Assembly (NCBI GenBank): GCA_017948555.1
Contig: JAFMYY010000018.1
Span: forward strand, 39,378 to 103,377
Direction: 5' to 3'
Length of the DNA stretch: 64,000 nucleotides
Source: Cesiribacteraceae bacterium YIM B00369
Lineage (GTDB): Bacteria; Bacteroidota; Bacteroidia; Cytophagales; Cyclobacteriaceae
Shown here one piece after another: positions 36,027-44,839 of the stretch. Each line of letters opens with the position of its first letter. Position 1 is the stretch's first letter. The position numbers and the translations under genes are program-made. A model generated the notes under the pieces. That model saw only the letters and a program-made list of their open reading frames with translations, was not told the origin of the DNA and ran no database searches.

Positions 36027-37226
36027 TTAATCTACCTTTACCTGGCTTGCATTTTTAGATGCCCGCAAAGCATTTTCAATATCTTCCAGGATATCATTTA
36101 CATTCTCAAGGCCTGCGCTTACTCTTACCAGGCCTGGCAAAATACCAACATTCTGCCTTTCTTCCTCTGTTAATTTAGAGTGTGTAGTGGATGCAGGATG
36201 GGTAACCGTTGTGCGGGTATCCCCTAAGTTAGCTGTCAGGGAGAGCATTTTCAAGCTATCAAGAAACTTTCTGCCCCTTTCAATACCACCCTTAACACAA
36301 AAGGTTATTATTCCACCCCCTTTTTTCATTTGTTTCTGCGCCAGCTCATATTGCGGGTGCGACTTCAGAAAAGGATATTTCACAAACTCCAGCTCCTGGT
36401 GCCCCTCCAGGTATTCAGCCAGTTTAAGTGCATTTTCGCAGTGCCTGTCCATTCTTACCGCCAGGGTTTCAAGGCTTTTCGATAATACCCAGGCATTAAA
36501 AGGCGAGAGCGACGGCCCTGTATGGCGGGCGAAAAAGCGGACATCCTGTATCAGGTCCTTTTTGCCCAGGATCATTCCTGCAATGGTTCGCCCCTGCCCA
36601 TCCATAAACTTGGTGGCGGAGTGGGTTACAAGGTGCGCACCAAAATCTGCAGGCCGCTGCAGGTAAGGAGTGGCAAAGCAATTATCAACATTCAGGATAA
36701 GACCGTGCGCTTCAGCTAATTTCCCCAGCCACTCAAGGTCAACAAGGTCAAGCCCCGGGTTGGAAGGGGTTTCCACAAAGATCATCTTTGTGTTCTTCTG
36801 AATCAGGCTCTCCCAGGTTTCCGGCTTTTCAATATCCGCATAAGTGTGCTCTATTCCCCACTTAGGAAAAATCTGGGTCAGGATCTGGTGGGTAGAGCCA
36901 AACAGGGAGCGGGAAGCCAGAATGTGGTCGCCACTCTTCAGGAGAGCTGCCATACTCGAAAACATGGCCGACATTCCGGATGCAGTAGGTATTCCGTCTT
37001 CCGTGCCCTCCAGTAAGCACAATTTACTCACCAGTTCGTTATTATTAGGATTGGAAAAACGGGTATATATATTTCCTTCAATTTCGTCGCTGAACAAAGC
37101 CCTTGCCTGCTCCGCATCATCAAATGTGAAGCTGGAGGTCATGTAAATAGGCGTTGAATGCTCTCTGTAAAGGCTGTTATCGGCCTGGGTTCTTATTGCC
37201 TGTGTTTCAAAATGCTTGCTCTCCAT
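36027..37226 (-). CDS. metZ: O-succinylhomoserine sulfhydrylase (MetZ-type)
   Basis: 399 residues, PLP enzyme of the Cys/Met metabolism family. Seen: PLP lysine Lys206 in THSATKFMDGQGR, Arg/Tyr region NIYTRFSNPN, NVDNCFATPYLQ, and SLTANLGDTRTTVTHPASTTH near the C-terminus. MetZ forms homocysteine directly from O-succinylhomoserine and sulfide, joining the sulfide product of the neighbouring operon to methionine synthesis. A cystathionine synthase/lyase cannot be fully excluded. Thirty bases after the ferredoxin gene, under the same leader with a SAM riboswitch, which supports a methionine role. Confidence 0.88.
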   Translation of the reverse strand: MESKHFETQAIRTQADNSLYREHSTPIYMTSSFTFDDAEQARALFSDEIEGNIYTRFSNPNNNELVSKLCLLEGTEDGIPTASGMSAMFSSMAALLKSGDHILASRSLFGSTHQILTQIFPKWGIEHTYADIEKPETWESLIQKNTKMIFVETPSNPGLDLVDLEWLGKLAEAHGLILNVDNCFATPYLQRPADFGAHLVTHSATKFMDGQGRTIAGMILGKKDLIQDVRFFARHTGPSLSPFNAWVLSKSLETLAVRMDRHCENALKLAEYLEGHQELEFVKYPFLKSHPQYELAQKQMKKGGGIITFCVKGGIERGRKFLDSLKMLSLTANLGDTRTTVTHPASTTHSKLTEEERQNVGILPGLVRVSAGLENVNDILEDIENALRASKNASQVKVD

Positions 37227-37256
37227 TTATCTTATCTGTCTGTTTCCGTAAAAAAA

Positions 37257-37607
37257 TTATGCCTCTGCGTGTAACCATTCTTTCTTGGCCAGCAGCTCTT
37301 CTTCAGTCTCTTTATAGTCAGGGTCTTCCACGCAGCAATCCACCGGGCATACCGCCGCGCACTGTGGTTCTTCATGGAAACCGGTGCATTCGGTACATTT
37401 CCCCGCTACAATATAGTAAAACTCATCAGAAACAGGTTCCTGTGGCTCCTGGGCATCAACCTCTGAACCATCTTCCAGTTCCACATTCTGCAGGCTGGTG
37501 CCTCCGGCCCAGGTCCATTCCATGCCACCTTCGTAAATAGCAGTGTTAGGGCATTCAGGTTCGCAAGCCCCGCAGTTTATACATTCGTCTGTAATATATA
37601 TAGCCAT
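37257..37607 (-). CDS. 2[4Fe-4S] ferredoxin
   Basis: 116 residues. Two cluster motifs: [13 protein letters not shown] (Cys9, 12, 15, 19) and a split second one, [21 protein letters not shown], with the wider C-x2-C-x8-C-x3-C spacing seen in Allochromatium-type ferredoxins. An acidic insert lies between them (about 38-60). Carries low-potential electrons in the cytoplasm. First gene of the metZ transcript; placement under SAM and possibly cysteine control suggests it supplies electrons for sulfite reduction. Confidence 0.93.
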   Translation of the reverse strand: MAIYITDECINCGACEPECPNTAIYEGGMEWTWAGGTSLQNVELEDGSEVDAQEPQEPVSDEFYYIVAGKCTECTGFHEEPQCAAVCPVDCCVEDPDYKETEEELLAKKEWLHAEA

Positions 37608-37745
37608 GATTTTTTTTCAGTTAAATATTATATTGATAAATGAATATACGATTGGCCCTGCAAAGAGGGTACGCCCCTGCCTGATGCTCTCCGGAATAAG
37701 TATTTTCCGTAAAAAAGCAGAATAACAGACAGGCGCTGACACAGG

Positions 37746-37859
37746 TCAGCAACGACAACAGCAATATGCTGTGACAGTGGAAGTAAAACGGGGCAAGGCA
37801 GAAACGGAAGCAAGAAGGCTTCTGTTTAATTGATTTGTCTGTATGTAGGTAAAGTGCAT
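37746..37859 (-). CDS. Cysteine-rich leader peptide, candidate attenuator ORF
   Basis: A 37-residue ORF between the riboswitch and the ferredoxin gene. It begins with ATG 13 bases after the riboswitch P1 stem (37859) and ends in codons TGC TGT TGT CGT TGC TGA, giving ...TAYCCCRC. No other cysteine occurs in it. The stop codon lies in a small hairpin, GCTGA/TCAGC (37748-37733), and a run of six T (minus strand, 37716-37711) follows. Terminal runs of the regulated amino acid are the mark of attenuator leader peptides; polycysteine leaders are known in mycobacteria to respond to cysteine. So translation of this ORF probably reports cysteine supply to ferredoxin-metZ. This is inference; no strong intrinsic terminator is clear. 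Confidence 0.6.
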   Translation of the reverse strand: MHFTYIQTNQLNRSLLASVSALPRFTSTVTAYCCCRC

Positions 37860-37871
37860 AGAGTTCAGTCA

Positions 37872-37970
37872 ATTTATAGTTCCCTATTAATTTGGGCAGG
37901 AGTTGGCACCTTGCAAAGCTGCAGGTTGCCAGAGGGTCACAGAGCCTGTCCTCTCACCTCTTCTATATAA
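37872..37970 (-). promoter_or_regulatory. SAM-I (S-box) type riboswitch aptamer
   Basis: Minus-strand sequence has the SAM-I core: AGAGGTGAGAGGACAGG (about 37960-37944), then CTCTGTGACCC, TGGCAACC, a small CTGCAG/TTGCA arm, and AAGGTGCCAACTCCTGCC. The outer P1 stem is TTTATATAG (37970-37962) with CTATAAA (37879-37873). Such aptamers bind S-adenosylmethionine and shut off methionine genes. Here it precedes the leader peptide, ferredoxin and metZ. Expression platform not certain. Confidence 0.82.
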
Positions 37971-37999
37971 ATCAACTACTTTGTAGGTAATTGATGGCA

Positions 38000-38030
38000 C
38001 AAAATAAAGGATTAATCCTTAAAAACGCAA
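38000..38030 (-). promoter_or_regulatory. Promoter of the riboswitch-ferredoxin-metZ transcript
   Basis: Minus strand: TTG (38030-38028), 21 bases, TATTTTG (38006-38000), close to the Bacteroidota -33/-7 pattern. It lies about 30 bases before the riboswitch, as expected for its start site. Confidence 0.5.
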
Positions 38031-38099
38031 ATTCAGCACAAAAAAAGTTTTTATCCGGACCAGAAAGCAAGACAATAGATTATAAACAATGGAATAAAG

Positions 38100-38214
38100 A
38101 CCGGAGGTCAGAAAAATAATAGAATGCCGTGACTATGCCAATATCTCCGGATTTCAATCTTTTTGCCCTTCTCAGATTCTATCATTCACTTATTCTACCA
38201 TTCAAAATTTTCCC
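38100..38214. repeat. Intergenic repeat after miaE
   Basis: Minus strand, just past the miaE stop: AAAATTTTGAATGGTAGAATAAGTGAATGATAGAAT (38207-38172 region), later ATTCTATTATT that can pair back. It matches the element in the hisF-hisA gap. Confidence 0.6.
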
Positions 38215-38817
38215 TTAATGCATTCTGTCCGGCCGCACTTCCAGGGAGTGTATTATATCAGCCTCAATTTTCAGCAACTCCTGCCAGCGCTCTTCCACAA
38301 CATCTTCCGGCATATATTCTTTCGCCAGCTGAAGAAAATTTTTATAATGCCCGGCTTCTGAAACCATCAGTTCATAGTAGAATTTCTGAAGCTCAGGGTC
38401 AGCTATATGTTTCCACAGGAGCTTAAAACGCTCACAGCTCCGCGCTTCTATAAGGGCATTGATAAGCAGTTTATCCATTAGCTGGCGCTCACGGGCCCCT
38501 CCTTTCCGCTCATTCCTCATCAGCTCTATAACATACTCGTCGCGCCGGATAGCACCCAGCTTCATACCTCTTTTCCTGAGTTCTTCCAGAACCCGCTCAA
38601 AATGATTCCACTCCTCGGCCACTACCGGCGTTAACATATCAACCAGCTTATCTTTTTCAGGAAACATTATAATGAGAGATATACAGGAGGAAGCTGCTTT
38701 TTGCTCGCAATAGGCATGATCCACCAGAATATCCTCAATATTCTTTTCTGCAATATTTACCCAGCGGGGGTCTGAAGGAAGCTGGAGCCCCAGTACATTT
38801 TTAGAATAATCAATCAT
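38215..38817 (-). CDS. miaE: tRNA-(ms2io6A)-hydroxylase-like diiron protein (MiaE type)
   Basis: 200 residues, a ferritin-like four-helix diiron protein. Metal-ligand pattern visible: ILVDHAYCEQKAASS (Glu38 region), EEWNHFERV (Glu-x2-His), IEARSCERF, and SEAGHYKNF (Glu-x2-His). MiaE hydroxylates the isopentenyl group of ms2i6A37 in tRNA using O2 and iron. Length slightly short of E. coli-type MiaE, normal for this group. The porin gene ends two bases upstream, so the two are probably co-transcribed, without an obvious functional link. Confidence 0.88.
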   Translation of the reverse strand: MIDYSKNVLGLQLPSDPRWVNIAEKNIEDILVDHAYCEQKAASSCISLIIMFPEKDKLVDMLTPVVAEEWNHFERVLEELRKRGMKLGAIRRDEYVIELMRNERKGGARERQLMDKLLINALIEARSCERFKLLWKHIADPELQKFYYELMVSEAGHYKNFLQLAKEYMPEDVVEERWQELLKIEADIIHSLEVRPDRMH

Positions 38818-38819
38818 CT

Positions 38820-40721
38820 TTAATCGAAGAATAACCAGTCAATACCTAAATCGAAAGTACGCTGCACCCCTGAGTAATAGGGAGTAATGAAATAGCCCTC
38901 TGCAGGTGCTCCCTGGTTAACATGACTCATCCGCACAAAAACCCTTGTTCTGTTCAGGCGGAAACCAAAAAACACATCCACAACCGGGTAGGAAGGAACT
39001 TCAAACTCATGCTGAACTAAAAACTGCCGGGTTACCGGATCATATGCATTTGCATAATAGGCTGATCTCCAGTGCACATCCACCCCTGTCTGCCCGTGCA
39101 GTTTACCTCCAAAAAGAGGCCCCTCAAAGTACAGCGATCCATTATACAGCCAGTCGGGAGTATTAAAGACTTCTGCCGATTTACCAGTTACTTTCGTATA
39201 GATTAATTCATTTTCCAGAAAAACACCTGGCGCAAACTCCCAGCGCAAAGAGGCATAGGGCGACAGGATCTGGGCGCCGGCACCGGCCTGTTGCGGACGG
39301 ACATTTACCGGCCTCCTTCTTTCCGTTAAAGAGTCTGCAGTAAAGTATATATGGTTTTCGACCACTTTTGCTTGCAGGCCTCCTTTAAAGTGCAGTCTAT
39401 TTAAAGGAATATTTACCGAAGCATCCAGCTCATTACTTACAGGAGCCTCAAAATTATTGTACCACTCATTATGATTTCCAAAGTAGGTTTCATGTATAAA
39501 AGCAGGCTTGTATTTTATTCTTTTCACACTTCCCTCAAGCCACTTCAGGCGCAGGAAGGCCCCTGCATTGTAAAAGCCACCCACCAGGTATTCAGCTTCC
39601 GCGGAAAGCATGAGTGTACTATCGGCCGCAAGGCGCAGGTTAAAACCGGCATAATCTTCACTTTCCCTTTGGCTAAAAAGGTATTTAGGGTCGAAGCGGA
39701 TGTCGCGACGCTTATAATACAAGCGGTAATAAAAATTATTTACATCCCCCTTCAGCCCCAGCTCGTTTTTCCAGAACACCTGTCTCAGCCTGTCGGCCGT
39801 TGAGTCCGGGCTGATAAGAATTGTGTTATAAAAGGAATTCTGAGTTCTTCCAAGGTTGTGAACATAAGAATCCCGCTGATTCTGGCGGTCCAGCCGGTGA
39901 TAAACTGTTGCCAGTTCATTTACCTGGTACTGCTGGTAAACATGGTAATTGATCCGAAACAATTCACTTGCAGCTTCCTGCCCGCTGCCTGCCTGCAGCC
40001 TTATTTCAGAATCCTCATACTCAATAATTTCCGTAATATCTTCCGGCGTGTTGCCACGCACTGCAATACCACCCGATTCTTTTACATTATGCCTGATCCT
40101 CGAAAAATTTGCCATTAAATGGTATTTGCTATCGGTGGATCTGTAATAGGTAAAAAGATCATAGGCAGTAGACACCACCTGCTTGTCGTCGCGCCTGAGG
40201 CTGGGCCCTATCTGCTTATCGGCCGTAAGCCTCCGGAAATCCAGGCCTACATTCCAGCGCGGGTTAATATTTCTGGTGTGGGTAACATCAAGCCACGACC
40301 GTCCATTTCCCGCCATAAACAGCTTTAATCTGGTGTATGGCGATTTTGTATTATAATACCTGATCTCCCCCGGCCCTCTGAACCAGTGGTCATAAACATA
40401 GTACCCGCTGCGCTCACCTATTGTCTCCGGCGCCTGGTAAAAGATGGGAGCCATTGCGGTACCCAGGTTTCCCAGGTTCTGGTAGCGGTACCCCCTGTTT
40501 TCTATTTCAGTAAACCTGTGGAAGTGTGTTATAGCTGTATCCGGATTATAAACCTTATCTGTATTGAAGAGGAGATCATCTTCATTGATAAAATTGGTGG
40601 TAAGGGGACCGTAAACCAGTTTGGTACTGTCGTCGAGGATCTGGGCCAGTGCCCTTTCCGGCAGGAAGCACAACAGCAACAACAAAGGAAGGATTAGATA
40701 TTTTATTTTTTGCACACTCAA
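38820..40721 (-). CDS. Putative porin, outer-membrane beta-barrel (Porin_10 type)
   Basis: 633 residues. Signal peptide at 1-26 (LILPLLLLLCFLPERALA, then QILDD). The mature part alternates polar and aromatic residues in many short strands (for example LFTYYRSTDSKYHLMANFS and GAFLRLKWLEGSV) and ends with an aromatic residue (DLGIDWLFFD), as expected for a barrel. The opening region (YGPLTTNFINEDDLLFNTD) resembles the Bacteroidota putative-porin family. Substrate unknown. First gene before miaE. Confidence 0.82.
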   Translation of the reverse strand: MSVQKIKYLILPLLLLLCFLPERALAQILDDSTKLVYGPLTTNFINEDDLLFNTDKVYNPDTAITHFHRFTEIENRGYRYQNLGNLGTAMAPIFYQAPETIGERSGYYVYDHWFRGPGEIRYYNTKSPYTRLKLFMAGNGRSWLDVTHTRNINPRWNVGLDFRRLTADKQIGPSLRRDDKQVVSTAYDLFTYYRSTDSKYHLMANFSRIRHNVKESGGIAVRGNTPEDITEIIEYEDSEIRLQAGSGQEAASELFRINYHVYQQYQVNELATVYHRLDRQNQRDSYVHNLGRTQNSFYNTILISPDSTADRLRQVFWKNELGLKGDVNNFYYRLYYKRRDIRFDPKYLFSQRESEDYAGFNLRLAADSTLMLSAEAEYLVGGFYNAGAFLRLKWLEGSVKRIKYKPAFIHETYFGNHNEWYNNFEAPVSNELDASVNIPLNRLHFKGGLQAKVVENHIYFTADSLTERRRPVNVRPQQAGAGAQILSPYASLRWEFAPGVFLENELIYTKVTGKSAEVFNTPDWLYNGSLYFEGPLFGGKLHGQTGVDVHWRSAYYANAYDPVTRQFLVQHEFEVPSYPVVDVFFGFRLNRTRVFVRMSHVNQGAPAEGYFITPYYSGVQRTFDLGIDWLFFD

Positions 40722-40767
40722 AATTAGTAATTAGGCTTAAACTTTCTTTTTTTCAGGTAAAAAAGTG

Positions 40768-41820
40768 TCAGGTCTGCTCAGTAATTATATTCAGCACAAG
40801 GCCCTCAAAAGCCTGCTTCCCCTCAATAAAAAGATGCCGGACAGGCAGTGTAAATACAGGAACCTCAGACAACAAATCCCTTAACCGGGGCTCCGCCCAT
40901 TTAACCGCATCTTTCTCTGTTGTAAGAATACCACATCCTTTCTCATTACCCACAAAAGCAACTATCTTTTCCAGATCCTCTGCCTTATAAGCATAATGAT
41001 CAGGATAGCGGAAATGCCTCAGCACACTTCCTTTTTTCCGGGCCTGCTCCTCAAAAGGCTGCGCCTTCGCCAGTCCACTCACCAGTACCAGCCTTTCAGG
41101 CATTTTACTTTGCCCGCCCTGCACCGGATTAAAGAGCTGCGGCTCATCATACTCCAGCGTACTGAAAAATACAGGCACATCATTTCCTGCATAAAATTGT
41201 ATGTTTTTTCTGTAATGCAGGATCATTTCAGGCGTAAGGGACGAAGGACATTTAGTTACCACCACCATATCTGCCCGCTCAGCTCCTTTCCTTGACTCCC
41301 GCAGGCGGCCCGCAGGCAACACATAATCCTGAAAAAAAGGCTTTTCCCAGGTAGTAAGCAAAATATTCAAATCCCGCTTAACTGCCCGGTGCTGGTAAGC
41401 ATCATCCAGCAGAATAACCTCTGTATTGGGGTGGGCGGCCATTATTTGCGGGATTGCTTCCGCTCTCTTTTCCCCTACAGCCACCACTACATCTTCCTTC
41501 CAGGCCTTGTAAAGCTGAAAAGGCTCATCGCCTAAAGTAGCAGCACTGTCCTGTGATCCCGCAAGCCTGAAGCCTTTTGTTTTTCGCCCATAGCCTCTGC
41601 TGAGCGTGGCTACCTTATATCGCCTGTGCAGCAGGCGGATCAGGTATTCAGTCATAGGAGTTTTTCCTGTACCTCCTGCCGAGAGGTTTCCCACATTAAT
41701 TACAACAGGACCAAAGCCATACGATTTCCTGTAGTTAAGCTCAAACAAGCGGTTCCGCAAACGGGTTGCACCATCGTACAATATAGAAAATGGATATAAG
41801 GCAACTTGATGCGCTTTCAT
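40768..41820 (-). CDS. lpxK: Tetraacyldisaccharide 4'-kinase
   Basis: 350 residues from the ATG at 41820; the frame is open 15 codons more, but MKAHQVALYPFSILYDG is the family start. Phosphorylates the lipid A disaccharide at the inner membrane. Seen: Walker A region NLSAGGTGKTPMTEYLI (about 51-67), SRGYGRKTKGF, GDEPFQ, VILLDDAYQHR (Walker B/DDxxQH) and LTTEKDAVKW near the end. Complete and normal in length. It starts back-to-back with the Nif3-like gene. Confidence 0.94.
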   Translation of the reverse strand: MKAHQVALYPFSILYDGATRLRNRLFELNYRKSYGFGPVVINVGNLSAGGTGKTPMTEYLIRLLHRRYKVATLSRGYGRKTKGFRLAGSQDSAATLGDEPFQLYKAWKEDVVVAVGEKRAEAIPQIMAAHPNTEVILLDDAYQHRAVKRDLNILLTTWEKPFFQDYVLPAGRLRESRKGAERADMVVVTKCPSSLTPEMILHYRKNIQFYAGNDVPVFFSTLEYDEPQLFNPVQGGQSKMPERLVLVSGLAKAQPFEEQARKKGSVLRHFRYPDHYAYKAEDLEKIVAFVGNEKGCGILTTEKDAVKWAEPRLRDLLSEVPVFTLPVRHLFIEGKQAFEGLVLNIITEQT

Positions 41821-41875
41821 AAATTCAGGAGCTAAAGCTTTTGCCGCACTTTCTGGTGTTGGCAAACGAAATGCT

Positions 41876-41883
41876 TATTTTTG
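41876..41883 (+). promoter_or_regulatory. -7 element for the Nif3-like/zinc-ribbon pair
   Basis: TATTTTTG matches TAnnTTTG, 23 bases before the ATG at 41907. Confidence 0.45.
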
Positions 41884-41906
41884 AACGACTGCAAATTTCG
41901 TAAATT

Positions 41907-43004
41907 ATGCTTAAGATTAAAGATATCATTGATTATTTAGAAAAATGGGCTCCCCTGCCCTACCAGGAGAGCTATGATAATTCAGGCCTGCTCACAGGAA
42001 ATCCGCAACAGGAACTGAAAGGAGCCCTTATCAGTCTTGATATGACAGAGGAAGTAGTGGATGAAGCCATAGCACAGGGATGCAACATGCTCATTTCGCA
42101 CCATCCCATAATTTTTCGCGGGCTGAAATCGCTTACAGGTAAAAATTATGTGGAGCGTACTGTTATTAAGGCCATTAAAAATGATATTGCCCTGTATGCC
42201 ATTCATACTAACCTCGACAACGTACATACCGGCGTTAACAGGAAAATAGCAGAAAAGATAGGACTGAAAGACCTTAGCATACTCGATAAAAAAGGAGGCC
42301 TGCTGCAGAAACTTACTTTTTTTGTTCCAAAGGAAAGCACCCAAAAGGTTCTTTCTGCTGTTTACGAAGCAGGTGCCGGGCAAATTGGTAATTACGACAA
42401 TTGCAGTTTCCGGGTGCAGGGCACCGGAACTTTTAAACCAAACGATGAAGCCGACCCGGCCATTGGAAAGCAAAACCGGCAGGAAGAGGTGGAAGAGGAG
42501 CGCATTGAAGTTGTTTTCCCGGGCTATCGGAGCAAGGCAATTCTGCATGCAATGTTAAATGCCCACCCTTACGAAGAGGTGGCCCACTTCCTGCACAACC
42601 TGGAAAACGAATACCAGGAAACCGGCTCCGGTATGACGGGCTATCTGGAAAGTCCTGTTGATGCCAAAGAATTCCTGCTGACGCTCAAAGAAAAAATGCA
42701 ATTATCCTGCATCCGCCACACCGCTCTCCCTGAAGGCACAATTCAGAAGGTTGCCGTTTGCGGAGGAGCCGGAAGTTTCTTATTACCAGCAGCTAAGGGG
42801 GTTGGCGCCGATATTTTTATCACTGCAGATTTTAAATATCATGAGTTTTTTGATGCCGAAGGAAAGATTGTAATAGCCGATATCGGGCACTACGAAAGTG
42901 AGATTTTTACAAAAGAGCTAATTTATGAGAAAATAAGAGAAAATTTTAGTAATATTGCACTCTATTTGAGCAAGATAAGCACTAACCCAATAAGTTACGT
43001 ATAA
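41907..43004 (+). CDS. Nif3-like dinuclear metal centre protein
   Basis: 365 residues. Seen: LPYQESYDNSGLLTG, metal-binding LISHHPIIFRGLKSLTG, YAIHTNLDN and near the C-terminus GHYESEIFTKEL. The middle (about 130-240) holds the extra domain found in long bacterial members (YqfO type). Family proteins form toroidal hexamers with two metals per subunit; related to GTP cyclohydrolase I type 2 by name only, with function unsettled. Eight bases before the zinc-ribbon gene, a common pairing. Confidence 0.9.
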   Translation: MLKIKDIIDYLEKWAPLPYQESYDNSGLLTGNPQQELKGALISLDMTEEVVDEAIAQGCNMLISHHPIIFRGLKSLTGKNYVERTVIKAIKNDIALYAIHTNLDNVHTGVNRKIAEKIGLKDLSILDKKGGLLQKLTFFVPKESTQKVLSAVYEAGAGQIGNYDNCSFRVQGTGTFKPNDEADPAIGKQNRQEEVEEERIEVVFPGYRSKAILHAMLNAHPYEEVAHFLHNLENEYQETGSGMTGYLESPVDAKEFLLTLKEKMQLSCIRHTALPEGTIQKVAVCGGAGSFLLPAAKGVGADIFITADFKYHEFFDAEGKIVIADIGHYESEIFTKELIYEKIRENFSNIALYLSKISTNPISYV

Positions 43005-43012
43005 AAGCATAC

Positions 43013-43777
43013 ATGGAAAGTACCGTATCACAAAAATTAGAGGCATTACTGGAGCTTCAGAACATTGATAATTCACTGGATGCCATCAAAAAAATCAGAG
43101 GTGCACTGCCAGAAGAAGTAAGCGACCTGGAAGACGAAATAGCCGGTTACCAAACCCGGGTTACAAAATACGAGAACGAGGAAAAGGATATAGAGGCCAG
43201 CATTGAAAATACCCGTGTTGGTATAAAAGATTCAGAAAAGCTCATCAAGAAATATGAAGAGCAGCAAATGAATGTTCGCAATAACCGCGAATATGATGCT
43301 ATTACCAAAGAGGTGGAGTTACAGAAACTGGAGATACAGATTTCTGAAAAAAGAATAAAAGAAGCTTATGCCCTTATTGAGCGTAAGCAGGAAGAGGTAA
43401 AAGCAACTCAGGAACGCCTTGACGAGCGCAGAAAAGACCTTGAAGCCAAGCAAAAAGAGCTTGAGCAAATTACTAAGGAAAGTGCCGACGAAGAAGAAAA
43501 GCTATTGAAGGACCGTGAAAAGGCTGCCAAGGAAGTGGAAGACCGCCTCCTTAAAGGCTATGAGCGTATCCGCCAGAACGCACGTAACGGCCTTGCAGTT
43601 GTTACGGTAAAGCGTGGTGCCTGCGGTGGTTGCTTTAACCTTGTTCCCCCACAGCGTCGTGCCGATATCCGCGACCGCAAGAAGCTTATCGTTTGCGAAC
43701 ACTGCGGCAGAATTCTTGCCGATGTGGATGACGATATTGAAGACGAAAACAAAGTAACAAGAAAAATCCGTCGCTAA
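43013..43777 (+). CDS. Coiled-coil protein with C4-type zinc ribbon
   Basis: 254 residues. Residues about 10-195 form a long heptad-rich coiled-coil hairpin (for example YEEQQMNVRNNREYDAITKE); 200-245 hold a zinc ribbon with CGGC and CEHC pairs. This is the widespread bacterial C4-type zinc-ribbon family often found next to Nif3-like genes, as here. Proposed roles involve RNA or translation; no firm function. Complete. Confidence 0.9.
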   Translation: MESTVSQKLEALLELQNIDNSLDAIKKIRGALPEEVSDLEDEIAGYQTRVTKYENEEKDIEASIENTRVGIKDSEKLIKKYEEQQMNVRNNREYDAITKEVELQKLEIQISEKRIKEAYALIERKQEEVKATQERLDERRKDLEAKQKELEQITKESADEEEKLLKDREKAAKEVEDRLLKGYERIRQNARNGLAVVTVKRGACGGCFNLVPPQRRADIRDRKKLIVCEHCGRILADVDDDIEDENKVTRKIRR

Positions 43778-43801
43778 TTACGACAGATTTTTCCGATAGA
43801 A

Positions 43802-43833
43802 AAAAAGCTGCCTGTTTCCACAGACAGCTTTTT
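43802..43833. terminator. Bidirectional terminator
   Basis: AAAAAGCTG/CAGCTTTTT plus CTG/CAG around TTTCCA, one mismatch, then a long T-run. Lies between the convergent zinc-ribbon and glycosyltransferase genes. Confidence 0.85.
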
Positions 43834-43842
43834 TTTTATTCT

Positions 43843-44826
43843 TTATTCCCAGGGCAAAAACTTTTCCTTCTGAATTTCCTTCAGCTTTGGCGGCACCTTG
43901 TTTAAAGTTTTTCCATTAAGAACAGTAAGGTATTTCTCCAGATAAGCCTCTGCCATTTTTTTTGAATTGAATACTTCTACGGCATATTCATGGCACCTCT
44001 TCCTGCTAAAGCTTCCCGCATCCTTTACTGCTTTGGCCAGCTCTGATGATTTATCAGACAGGAAGCCTACTTCGCTGTTCACCAGTTCCGGCAACGAACC
44101 ATAGGGAGTTCCAAAAACAGGACACCCAAAGTAAAGGCTCTCTGTAATGGCAAGGCCAAAAGGCTCATTCCACTTTACCGGAAACACCAGCCCTTTCGAA
44201 GCGCGCAAAACAGTAAGCTTTTCCTCCCCTCCTACCATACCGTAAAATTTAATATTCGGGTTTAAGGTTAACCTGAAGCCCATTTTGATATTCAGGCGAT
44301 GTCCACCTAAAACCTTCAAGGTTTCCCCTTTTGCTTTGGCAATAACTTTTATAGCCCCCTCCACATTTTTTACCCGCCAGGCTGCTTTACCCAAAAAATG
44401 GAAATGCTTTCTTTCTGCCTTTAAATCCACTTTTCCATAATCATCCCAATCCAGACCATTGTACACATAGGACCCGGAATTATAACGCTGCGCATGATTT
44501 TGAGAAACAAAAACAGTATTGATATCAAACTCCCGGCTATCGTTGCTGTTCCCGTGAATGGTAATAATATAAGGCTTATCCACAGCCTCATTAATATTGA
44601 AGTTGAAGTGAACAATATCGGCATCCGCAGGAATCTGGGCAGACAGGCTTTTGGTGTTATCCAGAAAAATCACCTTCCCGAAGGGGCAGCTGGAACCACT
44701 CTCCACGAGGTAAGTGATGGTGTGCCCCATCCTGCTCAGCTCCCGCCCCAGGTACCAGAGCACTCTTTCGGTGCCCCCGTACTTGCTAACCGGAATTACC
44801 CCCTTATTCACTATTACGATATGCAT
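43843..44826 (-). CDS. Glycosyltransferase, GT4-like
   Basis: 327 residues from the ATG at 44826 (MHIVIVNKGVIPVSKYGG); the upstream open frame overlaps menF and is discarded. GT-B fold features: GGTERVLWYLGRELSRMGH, a donor-site segment FPVKWNEPFGLAITESLYFGCP, and FGTPYGSLPELV. Transfers a sugar from an NDP-sugar to an unknown acceptor. Placed 13 bases after menF, so co-transcribed with menaquinone genes, though I know of no sugar step in that pathway. Confidence 0.85.
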   Translation of the reverse strand: MHIVIVNKGVIPVSKYGGTERVLWYLGRELSRMGHTITYLVESGSSCPFGKVIFLDNTKSLSAQIPADADIVHFNFNINEAVDKPYIITIHGNSNDSREFDINTVFVSQNHAQRYNSGSYVYNGLDWDDYGKVDLKAERKHFHFLGKAAWRVKNVEGAIKVIAKAKGETLKVLGGHRLNIKMGFRLTLNPNIKFYGMVGGEEKLTVLRASKGLVFPVKWNEPFGLAITESLYFGCPVFGTPYGSLPELVNSEVGFLSDKSSELAKAVKDAGSFSRKRCHEYAVEVFNSKKMAEAYLEKYLTVLNGKTLNKVPPKLKEIQKEKFLPWE

Positions 44827-44839
44827 CTTGATTCTTAAT

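Noticed and set aside
37621..37872. 83-residue ORF across the metZ leader
   Set aside because: Starts only with TTG and lacks family features; the ATG-started Cys-rich ORF in another frame is the better reading.
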